From: Sistotremastrum niveocremeum HHB9708
Taxonomy: Eukaryota; Basidiomycota; Agaricomycetes; Sistotremastrales; Sistotremastraceae
Reading direction: 5' to 3'
Assembly (NCBI GenBank): GCA_001630475.1
Contig: KV419454.1
Location: 70,850-134,849 of the forward strand
Length of the DNA: 64,000 bases
Shown here piece by piece: positions 35,741 to 47,332 of this stretch. The stretch's first letter is position 1. Each line of letters begins with the position of its first letter. The notes below the pieces were generated by a model that ran no database searches, was not told the origin of the DNA, and saw nothing but the letters and a program-made list of their open reading frames with translations. Position numbers and translations under genes: made by a program.

Positions 35741-36184
35741 AGACTGTCGCGGGTACGCGCCGAAATGCGTCCAGGACGTGTTGGGGCATGTTTGGCTGGC
35801 GGTTGATTTCGCGACTGAGGCACGTGAGTGACGTGACAGGACGTGACAGATTCTGATCTTCTGCACTACTACAGCCGAGTCTTCGCAACTTGTCTTTGTT
35901 TCGCTCTACATCTTCAGACGACGCTAATGTCTGCGTTTTCATCTTATATGCCTTCAAGAAATGCCATTCAGAGACCTTTGGCTGTGCTCAGAGTCTCAGT
36001 GCACTCGTGGCCCGTCACAAGCGTCACAATTCGGCCCGGAAGTTTCAGCCCAAATTTTGGCCCGAAATTGGTTCAGCCATTGTCTTAAATTTCGTATTTA
36101 AAAAGCAAACTTTCGCCACTGTCGTCCTTCTCCTCTCCTCCTACATCTATCTACAACCAACGGACCCCTTTGAAATTTGACACC
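35741..36184. promoter_or_regulatory. Divergent promoter, BRCT gene / MYND gene 1
   Basis: About 440 bp between two genes read outward. Near 36010-36065 the motif TTCRGCCC / TTTGGCCC repeats several times. CT-rich sequence precedes the + strand start. No clear TATA box. Confidence 0.35.
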
Positions 36185-38492
36185 ATGGGAGATCTTGCAA
36201 ATGAGTGCGATAGCATAACCGAGCCGTTTACATGGGATGCAATGGGCGAAATTGTCTGCAGACATTTGAAGCTCGGTACGTAGTGGCACGCACCCTGATC
36301 AGGAGACAGAAGCTAACCTTCTACTGCATTTCAGCCCTTTCTACGCCACAAGAGATCAGACGTGTCTTCAAAGCCAATAAATGTCCAGTAGTGGTCCGAA
36401 AGCTACTTCAATGCGCTGAGGAGAATCGAGGGTATGTCAGAGTCTTAGGAGGTGTGCTCACGACGTTTCGAAATACTTTCAAAGACACGCTCTTTGCGCG
36501 AGAGTACATAACCCAAAGTGAGTGCCGACCAGACTCTTCAGTCCACCAGTCCTAAGTTTCCAATTTTCTTCAGACGCCAGTGCATTCGTGTTTAGATGTC
36601 TTGAGCTGCCCTCTGCACCTGTCCAATTCCGAGAGCTCGCAATTGTAGCTCTCGAAGAATTATCAATAGGAACTCCCCAGCTCGACGCCATCCTCCTCCA
36701 AGCAATCGCAGCAATCCCAAAAGTCACTCCCCTAATCCCCCAATACACCAACGATCCAAAAATCTTCCAATCCCTCCTCAACACTCTCCGACGCTACCTA
36801 AGCGTCCTCAACGCTTTCAAGCTGTCCGAAGTAGACGCTCTCCCCGTCCAGTCCCTCCAATTACACCGCTTAGCGAAGACTCTGGTGGCATTACTAGACA
36901 GTCCTACCAAGACTGTGCTCCTCCCCACTTCTATCGACGTTATATCAGAAATCCTGATGTGGATCGCATATTTCGAAAGCGAAGCTATCGAAAGGCTGCC
37001 TAACGACAAAGGCACACTCCTCTTCGTAGCTTTCCTCCTCTCCCCCTCTTTGCCTCTACGATGCAAAGGATTCATGGGTCTCCTGAACCTTCAATATTCC
37101 GATACGGCTCCGGAAGTCAGATTCTGTAATCCCCAACATGTGCTCTATATGGATGGAATTCGTCGAACACCCGAACAGTTTGCTCAAACAGCTAGACATT
37201 ACGGTCTTGACGATATTCGAAATATGTCTCGGGAGAGTTTGAAGAGGGGTTATGACAATCCCTCCGTCAAACGTCTTCCAGACGGGAAGAAATTCGATGC
37301 ATATCAAGCAGGGATGAATGTCGTCGATTCCGCCTTGAACGGACCCCAAAACCTCGCCGAGTCCTTCGCATTTCCACGAGCCAGATTATTCGGCGGCGAA
37401 ATCGGATGGACAGAGTCCCTCAGCGAGGATATGGAGATTGCTCTCCGATATCACGGAAAAGCCTACGAAGCTGACGTCCTCCAACTCGCACACCACATCA
37501 ACGCAATGTACACAGCCCTCATCATCGAAAACGAACCCGACAAATTCATAAACAACCTCTACCTCAACGAAATACACATGCACATCCGCATCGCATCAAC
37601 AACCGCCCTCCAACGATGGCCCGGTCGATCATACTTTTATCTTACAATGATCAAATTCCAGACTGGGCAGAGGTTTCATGATTGGTATAAGAAGGGAATA
37701 GAGTGCAAGGATTGTACGCCGTATTTGAGGAGTCAATTCGACTTTGAGATGGCGTGCAATGAGTTTGGATTGGCGCTTACTCATTTGAGTCAGAAGCCTA
37801 CGAGGACGTGGTTCGAAGAAGGAAAAGGATATATCGTCAAAGCCGTAGCATCGATGGATCAAGCTATGGAACCGCAAAGGAGTGCATCGCCACAGGAAGC
37901 TATACTGGGCATGCTTGGCATATTCCTCTCTCTTCTCGTACCGGATGCAACAGATGCAATGGACGCTGATCATTTTAATGATTTGGTACGACGACTCTTT
38001 TTCGGTCCGTCATCCTCGTGGTACTCATTTTACGATTCAGATGGCTACCCTTGACGTATTTGTCAACGTCCTCTGGAACCAGAAATACGTATTCATGCGC
38101 GAACTTACACAAACTGCGCGTTTCTTCGTCCTCCATCACGAAGAAGCAGCAAAGCGCTGGTCACCCCTCCTCTCCAAACTCAAAAAAGCAGAACAAGCAT
38201 CCTCTAATTCCGAATCTCGAGTCAACTCGGAAGTATCCTATATCGACGATGCAACTAAACATCTGGGAATAACGGAAAATGTAAGAGGACAGACGAGCTG
38301 TGCGTGGTGTGGGAGATCTAGTACGGGTTTGAGAAAGTGTGGGAGATGTGATGGGGTGAAGTATTGTGATAAAATTTGGTACGCTCTTTTTTGAATGGAT
38401 TGTATTGTGATTCTGACCAGTCGTCCAGCCAACAAAGTCATTGGAAAGCTGGTCACAAGAACAATTGCATTTCTCCGCCGATCAAAGCGTGA
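36185..38492 (+). CDS. MYND zinc-finger protein 1
   Basis: Five exons, about 700 residues. The N-terminal ~600 residues are mostly helical with no named domain: QEIRRVFKANKCPVVVRKLL, SEILMWIAYFESEAIERLP, LLFVAFLLSPSLPLRCKGFMG, CNPQHVLYMDG, LPDGKKFDAYQAG, ALNGPQ, and a Cys pair in KGIECKDCTPYLRSQFDFEM. The C-terminus is a full MYND finger, CAWCG..LRKCGRCDGVKYC..CQQSHWKAGHKNNC, a zinc-binding protein-interaction module. The last splice (TG|C) is required to complete the finger; the unspliced frame stops early. Paralog of the minus-strand gene at 48.1-50.4 kb. Confidence 0.85.
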
Positions 38493-38769
38493 TGAAGCAC
38501 GTATGTACACGTCCTGGATCAAAGGACTCGACTCGGACCATTGTTTATTCCTAACTAATCCATTGTCTCCAAACTTGGGTGTACAATCATACTACAATGT
38601 CGTTTGTACAGAACTGTTGTATTACTCTTATTATTAGTGACTATCGTAAACGTGAACTATTATGAGTGATGAAAAGTAAGAAGTCCAGCGAGCGAATGTA
38701 TCAGGATAAAAGAACGGCACGAAACACTAAACATCAAAATTAACAAAAGTCCAACCCAACCCAACCCGC
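38493..38769. other. Convergent 3' spacer
   Basis: The 3' ends of MYND gene 1 and the small membrane protein face each other here. No gene seen. Confidence 0.4.
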
Positions 38770-38850
38770 CTACCTCCCCCCACATACCCCCCCAACCACA
38801 ACCCCCGCCAAAACCAAACACCCCCCCAAACAACCCCCCGCAAAAACACC
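38750..38850. repeat. C/A-rich strand-asymmetric tract
   Basis: About 100 bp almost without G on the + strand, made of runs such as ACCCCCCCA and CAACCCAACCC. It overlaps the end of the membrane-protein gene, coding Gly/Val there. Confidence 0.7.
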
Positions 38851-39959
38851 AACAACCCTCGCCTGCTGCGCAAACGCATAACATATTATCCCCGTAACGG
38901 CAAGTATGAATCCTCCCAACGCCGTCAGAACAGCCAGGATATGCGTTCTTTCGATCAAATATGCAGGAGGAGCGGGATCCCCTGAGCTATCAGGGCCTGA
39001 GTGACCTGAGGATGATGGGGAGGAGGAGGAGGGGTATTGGTATTGATAAGGAGGAGGGGAGGAGCGGCGGAAGTATGATGAAGGACCGACTGTTACGAGA
39101 TGTGGATTTGCGGACCATGGTCCTCCCCCTCCTACCTCGTCTCTAGCAGGAGCAGGTCCTTTCTCCGATTGAGATCCATCACGAGCCTGAGGATGTGAAT
39201 CGACTTTCCGTTCTTCGCGCTTCGCTTCGTGTAATTTGTATCGTACTAGAACAAATGCTCCAAGGAACGCAACGACGGCTACATCCCATCCCCACCACCA
39301 TCAGCCAACAAATAAAAATTGAATAGGAGAGAGGGGAGGCAGACCTGAGAATGAGTGAAGGACTAGAGCACCTGATAAAGTCGCGTTGGCAGCTTTCATA
39401 GCTCCGCTCGTCGAATTCGGGTCGTCGGAGGGTGTAGTTACTGAGAGAAGTTGACTTTCTGTTGCTGCGAAGAATGTTGTCTACCATTCCATCAGCACAT
39501 GTACACATCCATCATCTTCACACATCCAGAAGAGAAGAGTTGAGAGGAGAGGAGACAGGAAGGAGGGACGTACGATCATAGAGATCAACTGCATCCGATC
39601 CATCCACGATTTTATAAGATCCGAAAGCGCCTTCTGACGCGCTTTCTCATCTTCTGAATCTTGCTCTGATTGGGTCTTCGTACCTACGCCTTCGTCAGTC
39701 TGAATTTCCTGACAATTATTTGGAGGGGGGAGGGTACGTTGAGGTGCGCTGGCAGACCAGGATCCCTGGGTTTGAACTGGAGATTGAACTTGGCCTTGGG
39801 TTTGAGCTTGAGCTTGTGTGTGGGTATGGGTGTGAGCACGATGACGAGTCGATGGGCCAGGGGATTTGGCGTCGTTCGAACCTACGACTTTGATTAAACG
39901 ATATTCATGGGGGAAGTCAACGATGACTTACTAGATGACGAACTTGAAGAGAGTGACAT
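38770..39959 (-). CDS. Small multi-spanning membrane protein, unknown
   Basis: Spliced from about five exons. It starts MSLSSSSSS, then has a His/Thr/Gln-rich low-complexity part, a helical region (QKALSDLIKSWMDRMQLISM; FFAATESQLLSVTTP), a first membrane helix (AVVAFLGAFVLVRYKL) followed by basic residues, a Ser/Pro/Tyr loop, and two more hydrophobic stretches at the C-terminus (ILAVLTALGGFILAVTGIIC; VVGVFAGGCLGGCLVLAG). I recognise no family by name. The last exon is coded by strikingly C/A-rich DNA on the + strand (38750-38850). The start is the first ATG of the readable chain; a 5' exon may be missing. Confidence 0.6.
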
Positions 39960-40963
39960 CTTCACAAACCCAGTATCAACAAAACTCCACTATACTATCA
40001 AAGAGATAAGTCAAGAACACTCGCAAGCCTACATGGAATAACGTACCGAGGCAGAGTCGAGGAGATATGAGTACGATGGACGCGATAGGCTTGATCACCG
40101 TCCCGGTTCCAAGAAATGAATCCGGTGGGGCTCAGCACGAGTACTAGCACTAACGCTGACAGTGCAGCAGAAAGAAGCAGGGCAGAGGGTTGGTTCTACG
40201 ATACATCCCAGTAAGCCCAAAACCGTCATTACAGTCATTAGACTAAGCGGTGCTTACATGTAATTTAATCCCAAATCCTCTCTCGTCCGAGTCGAGTCGA
40301 GTCGATATTGAAAGGAGTGATGAGTCTAATGACCAAGAGCGGGATTGAGATGAAGCTAAGAGGAGCCTTGAATATCTAAGACCCGCTCCGAGTTCGTATT
40401 TGACTTCCGGGTCGTTGACTGCGAGTGACGATGGAGTTCACGGTGGAGTACTGGCAATTGCAAGCGAACTACCCGTCCACGTCCGTACTCAATCCGAGTC
40501 AAACAAAGTCACAGTGGCGCGGAGCAAGTCCAACTCAAACACCAAAAACGATCGACACGACACGACACAATGATCGAATGAATGATCGGACCCAACACCT
40601 TCTTCTAAACCCAAGCCAATAGAAGCGACTCGTTACTCACAAATTCGAAAGAGGAGCCAAGAAGAAAGAACGACGAGGCTGAAGGTGGGGAGAGTCATAA
40701 GTGACCTCATTGAGGCTTTATAGCTGCTCTTCCGAATTCCGACCCCGAATTCCGAAAAACTCTAAATCTAAATTTACCTCCGATGCGTGGCACGTGTCAA
40801 CGACAAATATAGTATTCGGTTCGGTCTACTCTCGGCTCGGTTGAGAGAACAAGCCGAGCCGAACCGGACTCCCCGAAGAGAACAAGCGCCCAAAAATCCT
40901 TGCGTCTTCCTCGTCAAACTCAACCTCACCGCCAGCTCTTAACAGTCTCGCTCGACCTCACCA
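39960..40963. promoter_or_regulatory. Divergent intergenic region upstream of TIM22
   Basis: About 1 kb between divergent genes. Includes a short tandem GAGTC run near 40288 and CGGTTCGGTCTACTCTCGGC-type repeats of CGG/TCGG at 40813-40865. No exon is supported. Confidence 0.35.
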
Positions 40964-42204
40964 ATGCCTCTCTTCCCAAACGGAATAGTCCCCCTCTACC
41001 CAGCAGGCTCCGAGCCCCTCCCACCCGGAATCCCCGAATCAGATCGTGAAGCGTGGAATCAGCAGATGAAGATGCAGAAGTGGATTGGGGTGGGGATGGA
41101 GAGTTGTGTTGCTAAGTGTGTTATGGCTGGGGCTGGTGGTATGTCCTTTCCCTTAGCCTTCGTCTTATTCCCTTTCCGTTTTTCGGTGGTCGCTTTTTCC
41201 GCTTTGTTCAAGGCTTGAGCTTGGGGGTTGAGCTTGAGGCCGAGTTCGAGGCTTGCTTGACGTGTATTCTGGCCTGAGAGGGATTCAATTGCTGATGGTT
41301 GAACATGAACAGGCGTAGTAATAGGCGCATTCATATCCCTAATGTCCTCCTCATTCGCATACGAAGATCCCCTCCTGCGCGCCCAAGCGATGGAAAACGC
41401 TCAAAAAGCAGCTGCTGCCAAAGCCTCCTCCTCCTCCTCCCCATCAACATCCCCATCTTCTTCTTCTTCATCGCCAACAGCTGGGTCGTCCGCTACGTCG
41501 AGCTCGACGTCGACGGGGGTGGGGACGAAGGCTTCGCAGAAAATCTTTCCAATGACAAACTCATTCCGCTCGCCTATCCTCTCAGCTCTCAATAACCCCA
41601 TGACCCAATCATTCCCCTACGCCAACACACCTGCTCCCCTCCCCTCAATCTCCCAAAATACATCGTCAACCCCAGGATCCTCATCCCTCGCCGCTTCAAC
41701 CTCATCAGCTTCCAAATCTTCGTCGCTGACGCTCCCCTCGATGGCCCAAGTCCAAGCATCCCTCTCCCAAACTCCCCAAAGAGCCCGAGACGTATTCCTA
41801 GAAATGGGAAGAGGGATGTATAGATCTGGAAAAGGATTCGGGAAAGTGGGTGCGTTGTTTGCGGGGTTGGAATGTGTTGTTGAAGGTGTACGTCCTCCCC
41901 ATCCACTTTGTCTCCTTTTTCTTACTAACCCCTTCTCTCCCTTTCCCCTCTTGTCGTCAATTCTCTCCTACCGACGCATTTCTTCCTGCGATCTTCACCT
42001 GCCCCGCCATGGATTTTTTGGGAATGATGGTGGGAACAGTACCGCGCAAAAAACGACATGATAAACCCCGTCGCAGCAGGCTTCATAGCAGGCGGCATCC
42101 TAGCCCGTAATTCAGGTCCGAAAGCAGCTGCTGGAGGCGCTGTGGCGTTTGCTGCTTTTAGTGCTGTTATTGATCTTTTTTTGAGGCGGGAGGTTTCTGA
42201 GTGA
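40964..42204 (+). CDS. tim22: TIM22 translocase subunit with Ser-rich insertion
   Basis: Three exons (40964-41138, 41313-41887, 42040-42204) encode 304 residues; yeast Tim22 has about 207. TIM22 forms the channel that inserts carrier proteins into the mitochondrial inner membrane. Conserved parts: [15 protein letters not shown] and [20 protein letters not shown] (first membrane helix, residues about 48-78); [20 protein letters not shown] and AGLECVVEG (about 220-250); [19 protein letters not shown] and [20 protein letters not shown] (third and fourth helices). Between helices 1 and 2 lies a low-complexity Ser/Thr/Pro insertion (about residues 95-210) absent from yeast Tim22. Helix residues and the paired Cys of the family are retained. 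Confidence 0.88.
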
Positions 42205-42244
42205 GTCTTTTCTCTGCTATTTTTTTGGCGAACTTCCTTTGCAT

Positions 42245-42282
42245 CTTTCGTTCGCGCTTTCGTTCGCGCTTTCGTTCGGCGA
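42245..42282. repeat. 12-bp tandem repeat, three copies
   Basis: TTTCGTTCGCGC is repeated just after the TIM22 stop, the last copy ending CGGCG. Confidence 0.7.
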
Positions 42283-42547
42283 CTCTCGTTGATCGCATGC
42301 GTTGCGTTTCGTCGCTCATCACGTCACCGAAATATTCAATATTCTCGGCGTGATATCCCCATTTCCCATCTACCATCTCCTTATCTTTATTCCCCTTCAT
42401 CTTCGCCCCCACCCCACCATGCGTCGTGCATCGTCCGCTGGCCGCCATGCGTTGGGGCAATCATTTATCTGTTTAATTTTATTTTATGTTCATGCGTTAT
42501 GCTCGAGGACGACCCTCCGAATCTCGATCTCGATCACGCGAGATCCC

Positions 42548-42590
42548 CAAAGATCCAGCTCCAGCTCCAGATCCAGATCCAGATCTTGCC
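42548..42590. repeat. Hexanucleotide tandem repeat
   Basis: CCAGCT repeated, passing into CCAGAT repeats, in non-coding DNA. Confidence 0.65.
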
Positions 42591-43481
42591 TCTCATTTAT
42601 TCTATCTCTTCTATCTCTTTTCGACGCCCCTATTTTAGTCGACGCTCCGGTGATCATCGATCATTTTTATCGACGTCGCAACGCCCACGCGTCTATCTCC
42701 TTCTCATTTTTCTCTTTGCAATTTCTGCGAAATTTCGCTCCTCGCTTATCGCGACTCCCTAATTTTCGTTTTTGGAGCGCCCGCGGCGCACGTGCTCATT
42801 CACTCGTGACCCGCTTCTTTTCCTTCTTTTCCTTCGAGAGTTGGACGAAAAATTCCTAATCTCCTTTCGTGACCGCTTCGCGTTCGTGGCGTTGCTTTGC
42901 GCCGGGTTGGGGGTATGACGTAAGCTGACGGCGTATCTTTTCAGCGAGGATTAATTTTCGGAATTTTGGAATTTTCTCGCCGCTAGCTATAGCGCTCAAT
43001 ATCCAGGCGAAGCTGGCGAGCTCAGGGATAGAATAGATAGGGTTTTTTGAGTTCCAATTCGCGAAATTCGAGGGTATGTGGAGTGCAGGGCAGAGGGTGG
43101 TAAGTGCAGTGCAAGGAAGCGAGGAGATGAGAAGAGCGTGTATGCGTCTACTACAGTATGTCATGTGTTATGAGAATAATAATGAGCGTATAGCTAGGTG
43201 TATGTGTGGAACTGTGGCCTGCACAGGGTATGAGACGATACGACGTTGGTAGAGGAGAAGAGACTGGGTAACCCGAGATACCATAAAAATCCAAAATAGA
43301 TGAAAAAGGGGAAAGACGAGAAAAAAAGGGGTGAGATGCGAACGAAGTGAGGTGGATGGGTGGAGAGCAACAAAGCGCAGGACAACAAGATCAGATCAGA
43401 ACGAGCAGTAGAGTCGGTGGGAGTCCAGAAGAGAGCCTCCCGCGCTAGGAGGGCGTCCCTGCAACGGCGTCGGCGGGGGTG

Positions 43482-44012
43482 TCATAACGAAAACGGCCAA
43501 GCCCTCTTGGACACCGAAAACGTAGGATGCATAAGCTGATCGCCCAACCTCGCATAACTCATCAACTCCATCTCGAGCGCGTCCACATCCGGACACGCAA
43601 GAAACATCCCTGCATCCCTAAGTCTCCTCACAGCTTCTCTAAACCATACTCTCTCATCAAACTTTCCCTCTCTCTGTCTATCCGCCGCAGGGACCTGACC
43701 AAGTTGAATAGGACGTAGATAGACATCGAGGAATTCGACACCCCATGATGGATCGGCTACTTGGCCTATTTTAACGAGGGTGGAGATGGTACTGGATTGC
43801 AAAGCGGAATGAGGAGAGATGGTGTATTCCCATTGACCTGAGCCGGGCGAACGAGCATCGGTGATTTGGAGACGGAAGCCCGAGTGTGATTTATTAGGAC
43901 GATGGAGGTATATTGACCAACGCCATGATTTGGCGATGTCGTTCATGTAGAGTGCTGCGTAGATTGCATTATGCTCGATGTGATCTGCTGCCTGTGATAG
44001 GAGCCTGGACAT
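43482..44012 (-). CDS. Conserved-looking short protein, function unknown
   Basis: An uninterrupted 176-residue frame (MSRLLSQAADHIEHNAIYAA..). It contains YMNDIAKSWRWSIYLHRPNK, GQWEYTISPHSALQS and ERVWFREAVRRLRDAGMFL. This pattern recalls a basidiomycete family of short proteins with an N-terminal W-[SA]-[IL]-Y-[LV]-H motif and a C-terminal helical segment; I believe this may be the DUF6914 group but am not certain. No signal peptide or membrane helix. Function unknown. Confidence 0.65.
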   Translation of the reverse strand: MSRLLSQAADHIEHNAIYAALYMNDIAKSWRWSIYLHRPNKSHSGFRLQITDARSPGSGQWEYTISPHSALQSSTISTLVKIGQVADPSWGVEFLDVYLRPIQLGQVPAADRQREGKFDERVWFREAVRRLRDAGMFLACPDVDALEMELMSYARLGDQLMHPTFSVSKRAWPFSL

Positions 44013-44336
44013 TGCGATGCAGCGAAGATGCAGCGATGCAAGGGAGAGGCTGTGTTAGTGGGTGAACGAAAAGGGAGGTGAGGGACGTACATGATGGGAT
44101 TTTTGAGGCGTCGTCAAGAGAGGTGGCACTTTCGTTGCGACGGAAGTATATAACCCTCCTCTGACGTCAGGGATCATCACCTTCTTATACCCGAGCGGAC
44201 CTCGGATGTTCGATGCTGTAAATGGCTTTATTGGAAGAAGCACACAACACGTCAAACACGCTTCGATACGTCATGCCTTCTTCGGTAAGATTATAGCACG
44301 TACTACTCAAGTATCTACTGAGTGAGTACGGAGTAC

Positions 44337-44378
44337 GGGATATGGATACGGATACGGATACGGGTACGGGTAGGGGAG
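44337..44378. repeat. GGATAC/GGGTAC microsatellite
   Basis: Hexamer repeat GGATAC about four times, passing into GGGTAC and GGGTAG, between two minus-strand genes. Confidence 0.75.
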
Positions 44379-44402
44379 ACGGGATGGGAGGCGGGGACTG
44401 GA

Positions 44403-47332
44403 TTAGAGTAGTCGTCCGCCGGGCGTAGGACTCGCTTTTTCACCTACTATCCCCCCAATCCCAAGCGTATCCTCCAAAAGCGCGCCTTTAATCGCAAACT
44501 CCCTTCCCCTTCCCTCTGCCCCTCCTGCTCTTCCTCCCGTCCGCGGATTCAAAAAATTATCCGTATTCGTCCCATCATGTGAATGATCATCGTCAAACGA
44601 ATCTTCGCCCACCTCTTTCGACCCCAGCCCTAATCCAAAGCCAAGTCCGAATCCCATTCCGAATCCAGCACCGGACGGATCCTCACCATCTTCATCTGAA
44701 GAATCACTTAGCCCATCGTCGATCAATCGTCCGACTACCGGTCCGTCGTCTTCGATTCCTGGACCTAGACTTCCAGCGTTTTCGGGGATTCCAAGACCCG
44801 GGAACGTCCCGTCGTCTGATGATCCACTCCCTTCGCCGTCCATAGTATTCTCGTTTTGGCTGTAGAGATTGTCGTTATCAAACTTGTCGAGATTGTCGAG
44901 ATTGTCGAACCGCTCGTCGAATAGATTATCCCCATCATCCACCACCTTCCCCTTCCCTTTCATCCCAAGTCTCCTCGTCAACTCCTCGTCAAGCCCAGAC
45001 ATTGACAAACTCGGCGTCTCCATCACAGAGTCCAATCCTGACCGATCGAACGTAGGTCGGCTGAAGGGAGGCCGATCGGACAAAGGTCCACTGAGGGGTG
45101 GTTGATTGGGATTGGAAGAGTGGCTGAAAGAAGGTTGATTGACATCCACCAAAACATCCGCGTCCGATCGATCAGATACATCCGCCGCGAGATTCGATCT
45201 CATCTTGAATAACCCCGACCCAGACCCTGACTGGCCTTGGGCACTCAGATTAGACCCGGCATTGGAAGAAGCCTGAGAGGAAGATTGTCGTCCCGCCAAT
45301 GCAGCAGCCACTAAATCCCTCTCAACTCTCGCCCCCGCCTCTTTCACCGGTGTCTGCCTCAACCCCTCAACACCAAATATACCTCCCCCAATCTTTGGAC
45401 CACCGGTGTTGGTAGTGTTGAGAGTGTTGAGAGCGGGAATGGTGCTATACCTCCCCGCCAAATTCCGCCCCCGGATCCCCAATCCCGGAATATCCAATGT
45501 GATAGTCTGCAAAGGAGACATGCCAGGGGGGAATATCGAATCGGAGTCTGAGGAATTTCCTTCGTCAGAATCTTCATCCGAATTTTCTTCCGCCCATTGA
45601 TCTTTAGTTGACCCTGAACCGGGATGAGATGGATGCGAAGTATGGGATGGACGGGATGGGAGAGTGTGAGGAAGTGAAGAAGGCTTTTCAGAGTTATCTT
45701 GGGATTGAAGGTGGGATGGGGTGCCTGAGCCGTACCCTCCGACCCCCCGTCCACTGGCACCACCACCTGTAAATCCACCTCCGCGTCGATCGCGTCGCTT
45801 GGCAGGACTAGGACTCCCAACGAGCGAAGGACTCCTCGCTAAATCATATATCCCATCATCGCTCAAATCCAGTCCCGAGACGAACGGATTTTTCGTCTTC
45901 GGGCGATTCGGTGTACCAGTTTTGTTGGCGTGCTGGGCTTGAGCATGGTGGGTGGTGTGGTGGTTATGTTTCAGTATCCCACTCCTCATATCCCCCCTCT
46001 TCTTCTCTTTCCTTGCCGATCCCTTCTTCGTCGACGATCCCGTCCTGAGGCCAGAAAATTCCAGCGAAGGCTCGAACAAACTGCTCTCCGTCGTCCCCGT
46101 CATCGACCCATCCCCTGAGGTATGAGAGTGATGAACGCCCAAAGCACGTCGACCCGGCTCGCTTAGTTCTAGATTCTTGAGTTCCCGGCCTATTCTTTGC
46201 ATTGGCGTTTCTAACGTCGATTTCCACTCCTCCCTTCCTCTTCCACCTTCCCTCCCCCTTTCTCTCCCTCCATCCCTTTCTTTGATGGAAGGATGGCTAG
46301 AGGTCCGTGCGGGAGTGTCATCATAAGACCGATTCTGATGATGATCGTGGTGATGAGGATTGAAATGCCGATGATGAAGAGGAAGAGGTGTAGATGAGAT
46401 AAGATCATGAGAGGGATTGAATGATGTTTCAGAGGGCGTTGTGTCGGGGTCGAATTCGAGTCTCGAACTTTCGTCCCCTTCTTCCCTTTCTCTTTCTCGT
46501 TCGTGTCGTTGTCTGGATCTTTCTCTGGAGTGGGAGTGGGTTCGGGAGTGGGAACGAGGTCGAGCGGGTGTTTCCGCATAATCATAATGCCCTCTATCCT
46601 TGGACTGGGGTTGAATGTATGTCCGATCTGTGGCACTAGTCGCGTCCGCGTCGATCGTAGTGTCCGTTTCCGTTTCTGTCTCCGTTTCTTGAGAGGGGGT
46701 AGGGTCGTATGATTGAGATATGGAGGTGGAGGTGTCGCCTGAGGGTTCGCCGTATGAGCCTGGAACTGGCATGTGCACTTTTGCGGCTGCTTCGTAGAAT
46801 GATACCCAGAACTGTTTGCATCATTAGTAATTGTTCCAATTCAGGAAAAGGGAGGAGGGCAAAATATGAACAGGGTGGCACGGAATGACAGGGGAGGGAG
46901 GGAAGGAAATTGGGGGAAAGAAAGGGAAGGGAGGACGTACATTCGCAGCATCCCTAACAGGCTCAGTAGCAACCGCATATCGACGGAACGCAGGGAGGAC
47001 CTTCGAAGCCATCAATTCTTGGATTTTAGAAAAGTTTATATCGATGTTCTATCATCTCATCATCAGCACTCATTCCTTATTTTCACGAATGACAACGACG
47101 ATTGGCAAGCAGTCGTCGGGTCGGGGCAAGAACTCGGGAATTGGAGGAAATGGGAGGAGGGAAGACGTACCTGCAACTTGATAGTAATAAGCTGATCCAT
47201 CTGCTCGATCTGGTCGTTGAGGGGTGCTGTGACGTCTAGACCTGGGATTATGATTTGGGCGGGGGAGGAGGAGGGGATGAAGGGTCGTGGAGGAGGGGGG
47301 AGGGGTGGGAGTTGATTGGTTGAGGATGACAT
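44403..47332 (-). CDS. ask1: DASH complex subunit Ask1, extended form
   Basis: Three exons, about 890 residues against 292 in budding yeast. The N-terminus carries the Ask1 signature: QIEQMDQLITIKLQ|NIDINFSKIQELM, then VLPAFRRYAVATEPVRDAAN and FWVSFYEAAAKV. DASH forms rings on microtubules that couple them to kinetochores. The rest, from about residue 105, is low-complexity and polar: Arg/Glu-rich repeats, His-rich runs (HHRHFNPHHHDHHQN), many S/T-P sites, Asp/Asn-rich stretches near NLDNLDKFDNDN and a Gly-rich tail (GFGMGFGLGFGLGLG). A DDGIYDLARSP segment may be a conserved short motif. Many CDK-type sites suggest cell-cycle phosphorylation, as in yeast. Confidence 0.85.

Larger units (their letters stand above)
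42205..43481. other. Intergenic stretch between TIM22 and the short unknown gene
   Basis: About 1.3 kb with T/C-rich low-complexity sequence. Long open + frames at 42289-42860 arise from this composition; they give Ser/Arg/Phe-rich proteins without motifs. I see no gene. Confidence 0.45.

Noticed and set aside
42289-42860. Two overlapping + frames of 157 and 185 residues
   Set aside because: Created by T/C-rich low-complexity DNA after TIM22; no motif, and the CCAGAT repeat runs through them.
44337-44378. GGATAC/GGGTAC repeat as a possible telomere-like or CRISPR-like array
   Set aside because: Simple microsatellite with no spacers, and not the TTAGGG telomere unit of fungi.
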